Below, in pieces: positions 6,007-12,882 of a stretch of DNA of 18,483 bases. This stretch comes from Thermoflexales bacterium (GTDB lineage Bacteria > Chloroflexota > Anaerolineae > Fen-1058). Each line of letters opens with the position of its first letter. Position 1 is the stretch's first letter. The DNA lies in NCBI GenBank assembly GCA_017882055.1, contig JADGQE010000015.1, forward strand, positions 1 through 18,483, read 5' to 3'. The position numbers were made by a program, and so were the translations under genes. The notes beneath the pieces are model-generated. The model ran no database searches and had not been told where the DNA came from. It saw only the letters and a list, made by a program, of their open reading frames with translations.

Positions 6007-7101
6007 ATGAATACGTTATCGGCTCCCACCTTCTTCATCCGCGAGATTCCGATCTACGGCGATTTGATCCTGTCGCCGATGGCGGGCTTCTCGGATATGC
6101 CGTTCCGGTCGATCTGCCGCGAATACGGCTCGGCCATGAGCTACACTGAATTCGTCTCAGCCGCGGCGATGAGTTACAATAATCCGCAGACGTGGCGCTT
6201 CTTCGATTTTGCATCGTTCGAACGGCCGATGGTCTTTCAGTTCTTTGACGGCGACATCGAGCGGCTAGTGACCCAGTGCCGGCGTGCCGAAGAAATGTTC
6301 CACCCCGACATCATCGACATCAACATGGGCTGCTCGGAAGCAAGCGTGTCCGGTCGCGGTGCGGGCGCAGGTTTGTTGCGGACACCCGCTAAAATCGCGC
6401 AGATCTTCGATCGGTTGTCGCGCGAACTGAAAGTGCCGGTCACCGGCAAAATCCGTTTGGGCTGGGATGAAACCTCGCGCAACTATCTGGAAGTGGCGCA
6501 CATTCTGGAAGACAACGGCGCCTCCGCGATTGCGGTGCATGGCAGGACGAAGGAACAAGGCTACAAAGGCGAAGCCAACTGGGCGGCCATCGCCGAGATC
6601 AAAGCCGCAGTCAAAGTTCCCGTCATCGGCAATGGGGATGTCAAGCGCGTTGCCGACATCGATCGACTGAAAGTCCAGACCGGCTGTGATGCCGTGATGA
6701 TTGCGCGCGCCGCGATTGGCAATCCGTGGATCTTCCAGCGCAAAGATCGCGAGCAAATTACGTTTGCCGAGAAAGCCACGATGATTCGACGGCATCTCGC
6801 GGCCATGCTCGATTATTATAACCCTGCCCGGGGACTCATCCTCTTTCGCAAACACGTGGTCAAGTACATCAAAGGTGCGCCAGGTGCAGCCGATGTGCAT
6901 CTGTCGTTGGTCACCTGCACCACCGCTGATGAATTCATCGAGCTATTCAGCCGCTGGGAAGAAAACAACCTGGCGAGGGGTGATTCCTCATCACCTGTTT
7001 TTGAGTTCCCATCGCCAGGCTCCTGCTCCAACGAGGGCACTGAGTTCACGGGCGAATATGTAGCCGCAGCATCATTCTTAAAGAAAGCGAACACCAGTTA
7101 A
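6007..7101 (+). CDS. dus: tRNA-dihydrouridine synthase
   Basis: 364 aa if read from ATG 6007 (ATG 6001 adds two residues). A Dus TIM barrel: LSPMAGFSDMPFR near 23-35, the active-site segment DINMGCSEASVSGRGAGAGL (about 103-122), where Cys is the likely proton donor, KIRLGW near 148, the FMN-phosphate region AVHGRTKEQGY (about 176-186), VIGNGDV near 201 and MIARAAIGNPWIF near 232. These enzymes reduce uridines in tRNA with FMN and NADPH. The common GCP of the active-site loop is GCS here. The last ~45 residues (from about EENNLARGDSSS) look unlike any Dus domain, are low-complexity, and coincide with a nested inverted repeat, suggesting the reading frame was extended by a small repeat insertion. 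First gene of a probable rightward operon. Confidence 0.93.
   Translation: MNTLSAPTFFIREIPIYGDLILSPMAGFSDMPFRSICREYGSAMSYTEFVSAAAMSYNNPQTWRFFDFASFERPMVFQFFDGDIERLVTQCRRAEEMFHPDIIDINMGCSEASVSGRGAGAGLLRTPAKIAQIFDRLSRELKVPVTGKIRLGWDETSRNYLEVAHILEDNGASAIAVHGRTKEQGYKGEANWAAIAEIKAAVKVPVIGNGDVKRVADIDRLKVQTGCDAVMIARAAIGNPWIFQRKDREQITFAEKATMIRRHLAAMLDYYNPARGLILFRKHVVKYIKGAPGAADVHLSLVTCTTADEFIELFSRWEENNLARGDSSSPVFEFPSPGSCSNEGTEFTGEYVAAASFLKKANTS
6969..7019. repeat. Nested inverted repeat inside the 3' end of dus
   Basis: Outer arms CCTGGCGA (6969-6976) and TCGCCAGG (7012-7019); inner arms GGTGAT (6979-6984) and ATCACC (6990-6995). It encodes part of the aberrant C-terminal tail. The form suggests a small palindromic element captured by the gene. 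Confidence 0.45.
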
Positions 7102-7151
7102 CGAATCAATGTCCTTAATTTTCCGAGGTAAGCAAACACAAATGATAATCA

Positions 7152-8291
7152 ATGGCTAATCCGCCGCGTTTCGATCTATTTGCCGCCTGCGCGCCCGGCT
7201 TCGAAGCCGTCTGCGCCAATGAACTGCTTTCACTCGGCATTGCCAACCCACGCGCCGTGCCTGGTGGCGTTGAATTTCGCGGTTTTCGCACCCACATTTA
7301 CAAAGTCAATCTGGGGTCACGCACCACCGAGCGCGTGCTGCTGCGGCTGGACGAGTTCCGCGCACTGACCTTCAAGGAGCTGCAACAAAAAGCCAAACGC
7401 GTTGAATGGGAAAAGTATTTGCGGCCCGGTCAACCCGTTTCGATTCGTGCCACGTGCCGCAAGTCGCGGCTGATTCATTCGGATGCCGTCGCCGAACGCA
7501 TGACCGGCGCGATCAGCGAGCGACTGGGCCGGGCACCCAAATTAGCGCCGGCCAACAAAGATGCCCAGGCGGCGCAATCACCCCTGATCGTCGTGCGTAT
7601 CGTCGACGATGTCTGCACGCTCAGCCTCGACACGTCGGGCGCGCTGCTGCACTTTCGCGGCTATCGGCAAGCCACGGCCAAAGCGCCGCTGCGCGAGACG
7701 CTGGCCGCGTCGATGCTGCTGGCTTCGGGCTGGACCGGCGATCAACCGTTGCTCGATCCGTTTTGCGGCTCGGGCACCATCCCGATCGAAGCCGCGTTGA
7801 TCGCGCGGCACATCGCGCCGGGCCGGCAGCGCCGGTTCGCGTTCACGGAGTGGCCCAATTTCAATCGAGCAGCGTGGGAAGATTTGTTGGCTCAAGCCGA
7901 TCAATCTGCACTGGCGAAAGCACCGGCGAGCATCCACGGTTCCGATCGAGATGCCGGCGCGATCGAAGCCTGCCGCGCGAATGCCGGGCGGGCCGGTGTG
8001 CTGAACGATATCGAATTTGAGCGGCGGGCTGTGTCGGCCATTGAACCGATCGGGCCAGGCTGGATGGTGACCAACCTGCCTTACGGACATCGCATCGGCG
8101 AAGACAAAGATTTGCGCAACTTGTACGCGCAGTTCGGCAAAGTCCTGCGCACCAAATGCGCCGGTTGGCATGTCGCTCTACTGGCTGGCAGTGCGCAGCT
8201 GCAAAGCCAGCTCAATCTGGACTTCGGTGAAGCGATCCGCATCAACAACGGCGGTATCAGCGTGAGCTTCGCTCAAGCGGACGTGAAATAG
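7152..8291 (+). CDS. THUMP-domain class I SAM-dependent RNA methyltransferase (RlmL/Trm14-like)
   Basis: 379 aa. The N-terminal ferredoxin-like and THUMP region (about 5-165) includes FAACAPGFEAVCANEL, the usual opening of this family. The catalytic half begins with PLRETLAASMLLASGW (179-194), has SAM motif I LLDPFCGSGTIPIEAAL (200-216), the acidic SDRDAGAIEACRANA (264-278) and motif IV TNLPYG (307-312), a variant of the NPPYG that marks base-N-methylation. The family (COG0116) methylates guanine N2 in 23S rRNA or tRNA; the target here cannot be told. It follows a tRNA-modifying gene by 50 nt, which fits an RNA-modification operon. A weak spacing to GAGGT makes the initiation signal unclear. 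Confidence 0.9.
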   Translation: MANPPRFDLFAACAPGFEAVCANELLSLGIANPRAVPGGVEFRGFRTHIYKVNLGSRTTERVLLRLDEFRALTFKELQQKAKRVEWEKYLRPGQPVSIRATCRKSRLIHSDAVAERMTGAISERLGRAPKLAPANKDAQAAQSPLIVVRIVDDVCTLSLDTSGALLHFRGYRQATAKAPLRETLAASMLLASGWTGDQPLLDPFCGSGTIPIEAALIARHIAPGRQRRFAFTEWPNFNRAAWEDLLAQADQSALAKAPASIHGSDRDAGAIEACRANAGRAGVLNDIEFERRAVSAIEPIGPGWMVTNLPYGHRIGEDKDLRNLYAQFGKVLRTKCAGWHVALLAGSAQLQSQLNLDFGEAIRINNGGISVSFAQADVK

Positions 8292-8321
8292 AAACCGGGA
8301 TTCTCAGCAGAGGAAAATACG

Positions 8322-8732
8322 ATGAGCAACAAAGCGATCTTTGCGGGCCTGGTCGTTGACGAAGGCGGTCGCCCGCTCGAAACAGCGGCGATTGGCAATG
8401 AAGCCCAATATGTCATCGACGATAGCGGCTTCCGTCGGCACATCGACGCCGAAGGGATCGACCGGCAGGTGCTGCAATTTATTGGCGAACAGATCAATGC
8501 GAATAAAGACGTCGTCGAACAGAGTATGATGAAGATGATCGGCAGCGAGGATCTCTTCACCAAAGCGGCGATCGACAAATCGATTGAGAATATCGATCAA
8601 GTATTGCAAAGCGGCTTGCCGGATGGCGCGCAGCAATGGCTGGGCATGATGGGCTTCCGCGTCGTCGTCAACCTGCACGGCGACGTGCTCCGCCTCGAAT
8701 CACCCGGCGCGATTGATAACTCCGATGAATGA
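8322..8732 (+). CDS. Conserved-looking 136-aa protein of unknown function
   Basis: Starts at ATG 8322 with GAGG about eight bases before it, 30 nt after the methyltransferase gene, and its stop overlaps the ATG of the next gene (ATGA). The protein starts MSNKAIFAGLVVDEGGRPLE, is soluble and mostly helical in its middle (IDRQVLQFIGEQINANKDV, DLFTKAAIDKSIENIDQ), and ends with a beta-type stretch GFRVVVNLHGDVLRLE. There is no cysteine, signal peptide or membrane helix. I do not recognise the family. Tight spacing and good codon structure make it a real gene. Confidence 0.8.
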   Translation: MSNKAIFAGLVVDEGGRPLETAAIGNEAQYVIDDSGFRRHIDAEGIDRQVLQFIGEQINANKDVVEQSMMKMIGSEDLFTKAAIDKSIENIDQVLQSGLPDGAQQWLGMMGFRVVVNLHGDVLRLESPGAIDNSDE

Positions 8733-10372
8733 GCAATGACAAAAGAAGAATTATGAACCAACGACTAACCGAGTTCAATCTAAAATCAACAATCAGCAAT
8801 CAGCAATTTCTGTGGTGGCGCGATGGCCTCATCTATCAAATCTATCCGCGCAGCTTCGCCGATTCGAACGGCGACGGCGTGGGCGATCTGCCCGGCATCA
8901 TTTCCAAACTCGAGTACTTGCAATGGCTGGGCGTCGACGCGATCTGGCTCAGCCCGATCTATCCTTCGCCCATGGCTGACTTCGGTTACGACGTCAGCAA
9001 TTACCATGACATCGATCCAGTCTTTGGCACGCTGGCCGATTTCGATCGGCTGTTGAGTGAAGCGCATATGCGCGGCATCCGCGTGGTACTGGATATGGTG
9101 ATGAATCACACATCCGATCAGCATCCGTGGTTTGTCGAATCGCGATCGAGCCGCGACAACCCCAGGCGTGATTGGTATATCTGGCGCGATGCAAAGCAGG
9201 GCCGCGAACCCAATAACTGGGAATCCGTATTTGGCGGCAAGGCGTGGCAGTACGACGAAGCAACCGGCCAGTATTACCTGCACCTCTTCGTGCCCGAACA
9301 ACCCGATGTGAACTGGCGCAATCCACAAGTGAAAACTGCGATGTTTGACGAATGCACGTTCTGGCTCGATCGCGGCGTGGATGGCTTCCGGCTCGACGTG
9401 GCCCACATGCCGATCAAAGCCGAAGGACTGCCTGACAACCCGCCGAAGTTCGGGCTGCGCGGTTATGATCGGCAGGATCATTCGAATCACATGAATCAGC
9501 CTGAAACACATGCGATCTGGCAAGATTTCCGCCAACTGCTGAACGCTTATCCCGAACGCATGGCGGTGGGCGAAGTCGAAGTCGAGGGTGCAGAAGATTA
9601 CTATGGCGATAAGCAGAATGAACTGCACCTCGTCTTCAACTTTGGCATGTTGAATCGGAGTTGGGACGCACGTCGTTTCTACGACATCGTTGCCAGGTGG
9701 GAGAAGCAACTGCCTGAGCACGCCTGGCCGTGTTGGGTATTGAACAACCACGACAACTCGCGCTCGATCAGCCGGTATGCCGCCGGCTCGGCCACGGTGG
9801 CACGCGCCAAGGTTGCGGCCACGATGCTGCTGACACTGCGCGGCACGCCGTTTCTGTATTACGGCGAAGAGCTCGGCTTGCGCGATGGTAAGATTCCACG
9901 CGCGGAAATTCTCGATCCGCCGGGCAAAAAATATTGGCCCATTTACAAAGGTCGCGACGGCTGCCGCACGCCCATGCCGTGGGACGCCACGCCCAACGCC
10001 GGCTTTACCACTGGTCAGCCGTGGCTGCGCATCAATCCCGATTTTCAAACGATCAATGTTGAGACCGAGCGATCCGAGCCGAAGTCGCTGCTCAATTACT
10101 ATCGATCCTTGATCGAGTTGCGGCGCGCATCACCCGCGCTCATCAGCGGCACCTATCGCCCGCTCGCCCGACCGATCGGAGTTTTCGCCTACGAGCGGGA
10201 AACCGATGGACAACGCCTGTTGATCGCGCTCAACTTCTTCTCGCGCCCATTGCAATTGAAAGTGGATCAACCGTGGCGCAGCCGGTTGTCGTCAATCGAT
10301 CGGCCCGAAGAGATCGTGCGCTGGTCGCTATCGCTCGCGCCGAACGAAGCCGTGATCTTAGAGGCAATGTAG
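8729..10372 (+). CDS. GH13-family alpha-glucosidase-like enzyme
   Basis: 547 aa from ATG 8729, or 539 from ATG 8753. The (beta/alpha)8 barrel begins at WWRDGLIYQIYPRSFADSNG (29-48). GH13 regions: I DMVMNHTSD (122-130), II GFRLDVAH with nucleophile Asp223, III VGEVEVE with acid/base Glu282, IV VLNNHDNSR with Asp342. The C-terminal beta domain follows from about 460. The pattern is that of intracellular alpha-glucosidases/oligo-glucosidases (maltose or isomaltose cleavage or transglycosylation); there is no signal peptide. Homologous sequence starts only at WWRDG; the preceding ~28 residues are coded partly by a heptamer repeat, so the true start is doubtful. Its stop shares a base with the GTG start of the thioredoxin-fold gene (TAGTG). 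Confidence 0.93.
   Translation: MSNDKRRIMNQRLTEFNLKSTISNQQFLWWRDGLIYQIYPRSFADSNGDGVGDLPGIISKLEYLQWLGVDAIWLSPIYPSPMADFGYDVSNYHDIDPVFGTLADFDRLLSEAHMRGIRVVLDMVMNHTSDQHPWFVESRSSRDNPRRDWYIWRDAKQGREPNNWESVFGGKAWQYDEATGQYYLHLFVPEQPDVNWRNPQVKTAMFDECTFWLDRGVDGFRLDVAHMPIKAEGLPDNPPKFGLRGYDRQDHSNHMNQPETHAIWQDFRQLLNAYPERMAVGEVEVEGAEDYYGDKQNELHLVFNFGMLNRSWDARRFYDIVARWEKQLPEHAWPCWVLNNHDNSRSISRYAAGSATVARAKVAATMLLTLRGTPFLYYGEELGLRDGKIPRAEILDPPGKKYWPIYKGRDGCRTPMPWDATPNAGFTTGQPWLRINPDFQTINVETERSEPKSLLNYYRSLIELRRASPALISGTYRPLARPIGVFAYERETDGQRLLIALNFFSRPLQLKVDQPWRSRLSSIDRPEEIVRWSLSLAPNEAVILEAM
8777..8811. repeat. Tandem heptamer repeat at the 5' end of the GH13 gene
   Basis: AATCTAA, AATCAAC, AATCAGC, AATCAGC, AATTTCT in register. 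It encodes the non-homologous N-terminal residues just before WWRDG. The CCAACGA-CTAACCG bases just upstream (8758-8771) resemble the units at 5846-5880, which suggests one repeat family. Confidence 0.6.
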
Positions 10373-10836
10373 TGTTTCAATTCTTCAATCAACATTCTTT
10401 TTTGCTAACGGGTTCGTTCGTCTTGTTCATCACGGCGATCGTGCTGCTCAGACGCCGCGCGCGCAAAGGGTGGTTGATCTGGGGCGGCTTAGCCGTGGTG
10501 TTGGGGACAGGTTGGCTCGTCTTGCGAACCGGCGCAGGCTTGCAGCTGAATTCGGTCGAAGATTACGAGGCCGCCATCAAAGCGGGCCAGCCCACGCTGG
10601 TCGAATTCTTCTCCAATTATTGACTGGCCTGCATGGCCGCCAAGCCCGCCGTTGACGGGCTGGAACAACACTGGACTTCGGGGCAAGTGATTCGCGTGGA
10701 TATACTGACACCGATCGGCAGGGCTTTTGCCGATAAACACCAATTCGTCGGCACGCCGACCTTCGTGTTATTCGATTCGACCGGCAATGAGGTAAAGCGT
10801 TGGCAACAGCCGCCCAAAATAGACGAATTACCGTAG
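10372..10836 (+). CDS. Membrane-anchored thioredoxin-fold selenoprotein (Sec at TGA 10621-10623)
   Basis: GTG 10372 overlaps the TAG of the GH13 gene by one base; AGAGG precedes it. The frame reads 154 residues if TGA 10621 is decoded as selenocysteine (residue 84). Two membrane helices (about 11-25 and 33-50) are separated by RRRARK, which by the positive-inside rule puts the C-terminal domain outside the cytoplasm. The domain is a thioredoxin fold: PTLVEFFSNY-U-LAC-MAAKPAVDGL places Sec and Cys87 exactly as the redox pair of CxxC, and VGTPTFVLFDSTGN carries the cis-proline. Continuous homology-like sequence on both sides of the TGA, the match of the TGA to a catalytic cysteine, and a SECIS-like stem-loop directly after it argue against a pseudogene. 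The alternative, a TGC to TGA nonsense mutation, is not excluded. The partner substrate is unknown. Confidence 0.82.
10640..10663 (+). promoter_or_regulatory. Candidate bacterial SECIS element
   Basis: AGCCCG (10643-10648) pairs perfectly with CGGGCT (10656-10661), extended below by CC/GG (10640-10641 with 10662-10663) past a bulged A. The 7-nt apical loop is CCGTTGA, with G at 10651 followed by U; the C50-G54 pair could tighten it to GUU. The apical G lies 27 nt after the TGA, inside the range known for bacterial SECIS elements, which sit in the coding region just downstream of UGA and are bound by SelB. Confidence 0.65.
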
Positions 10837-10864
10837 AAGCCTCGCGCTCGCCCAGGACCTGCCC

Positions 10865-11422
10865 CTACTCTTCTAATCCCGCATATCGATTCGCAAAGTA
10901 CAGCAGCGGCCGGCGCGACTCATCGCCAAATCCAACAGCGGCCACTTTTCCGACAAAGATGACATGATCGCCGCTCGCGTAGGTTGCAGCGAGGCGGCAG
11001 TCATACCACGCGATCGATTCTTCAAGGATCGGCGCGCCGGTCGCCGCGATGTGATAGGGCACACCCTCGAACTTCTCGTTGACGATCGGCGCACGGGCTG
11101 CGAATCGTTCCGACAAAAATTCTTGCTCATCACTGAGAATGTTGACGGCAAAGATACCACTCGCCGTGATGATCTCCTGCGCCGTCGCTTCGTTGCCGAC
11201 GCACACCAGCACCAGCGGCGGATCGAGCGACACGGCCGAGAACGCGCTGACCGTTAAGCCGTGCAATCGGCCTGCGTGCGCCGTGGTCGCGACGGTTACG
11301 CCGCTGGCAAATAGGCCGCGAATCCGACGCATGGCCTTATCAGTCACGCTATTCGCTTCAACCGCTTGATCTGTATTCCCTTCCAAATCCTTCCCCGCTT
11401 TGGCTTCACCTTCGATCAACAT
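10865..11422 (-). CDS. Flavin reductase-like FMN-binding protein
   Basis: 185 aa from ATG 11422, chosen because GGAG lies about nine bases before it; the open frame extends to 11551 through a palindromic element and is not homologous there. The flavin reductase-like split-barrel runs from about 31 to 180: MRRIRGLFASGVTVATTA, GLTVSAFSAVSLDPPLVLVC (55-74, the FMN-binding signature), GIFAVNILSDEQ (89-100), SERFA (104-108), WYDCRLAATYASGDHVIFVG (139-158). Members supply reduced flavin to monooxygenases or act as stand-alone reductases. No oxygenase partner is adjacent. The first 30 residues are polar and probably disordered. The gene converges with the selenoprotein gene. Confidence 0.88.
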   Translation of the reverse strand: MLIEGEAKAGKDLEGNTDQAVEANSVTDKAMRRIRGLFASGVTVATTAHAGRLHGLTVSAFSAVSLDPPLVLVCVGNEATAQEIITASGIFAVNILSDEQEFLSERFAARAPIVNEKFEGVPYHIAATGAPILEESIAWYDCRLAATYASGDHVIFVGKVAAVGFGDESRRPLLYFANRYAGLEE

Positions 11423-11493
11423 CGATCTTCGCTCCAGAAAAACATGGGGCTTTTGGCTTGAACAGGATGATTGTTCAACCGACATAGGAATCA

Positions 11494-11616
11494 GGACGCT
11501 GATTAACGCAGACCCGTGCACCGCGCTGCGGAGCAGGGCAGGTGTGAACACGGATTTTTCTTCTTATCCGTCTAACACATGCGGTGCAGTGCTCCCGTCC
11601 GCGTAAATCTGCGTCC
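11494..11616. repeat. 123-nt large imperfect palindrome (MITE-like)
   Basis: Terminal arms GGACGCTGATTAACGCAGAC (11494-11513) and GTCCGCGTAAATCTGCGTCC (11597-11616) match as inverted repeats at 17 of 20 positions. Inside are TGCACCGC/GCGGTGCA (11517-11524, 11581-11588) and ACGGAT/ATCCGT (11550-11555, 11566-11571), all roughly concentric. The transcript could fold into one long hairpin. No coding sense; no obvious target-site duplication. Confidence 0.6.
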
Positions 11617-11658
11617 AAAAATTTCTTTTCCTTACTGAAGTCGGAAGAGCCAAAAGTA

Positions 11659-12408
11659 TTAGACGCGTCCAATCCGGAAATACAGCGGCCAATGCACAGG
11701 CCGCAGTTGATCGGGCGGCCCCCATGCTTCGAGCAGTTGGCTGCGGATTTCCCTGAACGGATGACGTCCGCGCGCTTCGATGTATTTCGGCACGCCCGAC
11801 CAGCTGGCTAAATAGCCGATGAGATCATTCAAGCCCCAATTGGTTTCCATGACCCACTGCGGCGGAGTGAGTTCCTCAAACGGAAAGTCGATCGTGCGAT
11901 AATGCTGCGCCAACAGTTGAATGCGCGGCGACCAATACGGCCCCAGCACGTCGTCATTGTAGATGCGGATCACGCGATCGATCTCCGGCGCAATCTCGTT
12001 CAGGTGATAGCCCCACACCGCCAGGATGCCGCCGGGCTTCAGCACGCGCCGCACCTCGGCATAGAATCGATCCAGATCAAACCAGTGGATGGCCTGTGCG
12101 ACTGCGACCATATCCAGCGACCGTGAGTCGGCCTCGACGCGATCGAAACCAGCTACGCGATACTCGATGCGCGCATGTGGGCGGGCGTGCACGATTTGCT
12201 CGGCGCTGGCATCGCTGGCGATGACGTGCTGGAAGTAATCGGCCAGGCCGATCGCCGATTGGCCGTTGCCCGTACCGCAATCCCACACCCGATCGCGGCC
12301 CGGCGCCAGCGTGGCCAGGTAAGCAAACAAGGCCGCGGGGTATTGCGGTCGATGCTGCGCGTACAACTGTGCCAGTTCAGAAAAGTTGTCTTCAAAAATC
12401 ACTGCCAT
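11659..12408 (-). CDS. Class I SAM-dependent methyltransferase
   Basis: 249 aa, complete Rossmann methyltransferase of the small-molecule (UbiE/Tgs-like) type. It starts MAVIFEDNFSELAQLYAQHR, the usual opening of the yeast TMT1-like group (FxxxxxxYxxxRPxYP). SAM motif I is VWDCGTGNG (41-49), the acidic end of strand 2 is ASDAS (64-68), motif IV VAQAIHWFD (103-111) and motif VI LKPGGILAVWGY (123-134). The AxHWFD motif is typical of this subgroup, whose members methylate small carboxylic acids such as trans-aconitate. Substrate here is unknown. It starts eight nt after the four-cysteine small protein gene, so the two form one transcript. Confidence 0.9.
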   Translation of the reverse strand: MAVIFEDNFSELAQLYAQHRPQYPAALFAYLATLAPGRDRVWDCGTGNGQSAIGLADYFQHVIASDASAEQIVHARPHARIEYRVAGFDRVEADSRSLDMVAVAQAIHWFDLDRFYAEVRRVLKPGGILAVWGYHLNEIAPEIDRVIRIYNDDVLGPYWSPRIQLLAQHYRTIDFPFEELTPPQWVMETNWGLNDLIGYLASWSGVPKYIEARGRHPFREIRSQLLEAWGPPDQLRPVHWPLYFRIGRV

Positions 12409-12416
12409 CTCATGCG

Positions 12417-12719
12417 CTACTTTTCTTCAACAAATTTGCCGCCTTGAATCTGTTGATCGATCAACTTGCGCCTGGCATTGAACGTCAGTGTCACTTCGAT
12501 TTGTTGATAACAATGCTGCTGGCCAATTAACACTTTGCGACAAGTATAGGTGGCGGCTTTTTCGTTGTCGTCGAAATTGGCGCTGAGATCGTTGAATAAG
12601 TTGATCCGCGCCCGAATGACTTCGTGACAGCGCAAGCATTCCACGGCAATCCAGTAAGTGCCGCTGCCGCCCGACGCAGGTGCGGTGAAGAAACTCGACA
12701 ATTTCTTGAAAAAATCCAT
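12417..12719 (-). CDS. Small four-cysteine protein, unknown function
   Basis: 100 aa, ATG 12719 preceded by AAGGAG at good distance. The start MDFFKKLSSFFTAPASGGSG is a short amphipathic helix plus a flexible linker; the body is beta-rich with C28-x2-C31 (VECLRCHEV) and C60-x9-C70 (YTCRKVLIGQQHC), a spacing able to bind one zinc. The tail IQGGKFVEEK resembles a strand hairpin. No signal peptide. I do not recognise the family; linkage to the methyltransferase downstream (8 nt) is the only functional clue. Confidence 0.78.
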   Translation of the reverse strand: MDFFKKLSSFFTAPASGGSGTYWIAVECLRCHEVIRARINLFNDLSANFDDNEKAATYTCRKVLIGQQHCYQQIEVTLTFNARRKLIDQQIQGGKFVEEK

Positions 12720-12742
12720 GTTGATTCAACTCCTTCTTGAGA

Positions 12743-12865
12743 TCACTCTCGAAGCGATTCAAGCCGGCAATAATAAAACACACTGGCATCCAACACACCG
12801 TTGGCGCTGCGCGCATAATCGGGGATCGTGCCTGCTTTGAGATAACCGTTCGATGGTGAAGGTGG
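12743..12865 (-). pseudogene. Possible decayed coding remnant, 40 codons without a start
   Basis: Between two stops on the minus strand lies a 40-codon frame with a protein-like composition: NGYLKAGTIPDYARSANGVL followed by DASVFYYCRLESLRE. It has no plausible start codon near its beginning and no ribosome binding site. It could be a fragment of a lost gene. Another frame over the same bases (up to 151 codons) merely runs into the antisense of the next gene frame and has no supporting features. Confidence 0.25.
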
Positions 12866-12882
12866 TCATCGGAGATTCTCAA

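Noticed and set aside
8786..10048. A 420-codon open frame on the minus strand of the GH13 gene
   Set aside because: Its composition is the antisense of a conserved GH13 gene; no RBS, no recognisable domain.
10624..10836. Reading the second half of the thioredoxin-fold gene as a separate gene starting at ATG 10633
   Set aside because: That start would cut the CxxC helix in half and leaves the first strand in the upstream fragment; neither half would fold alone. No SD precedes ATG 10633.
12427..12882. 151-codon open frame overlapping the four-cysteine gene
   Set aside because: It overlaps a gene with a strong SD and cysteine pattern in another frame and shows no protein-like features.
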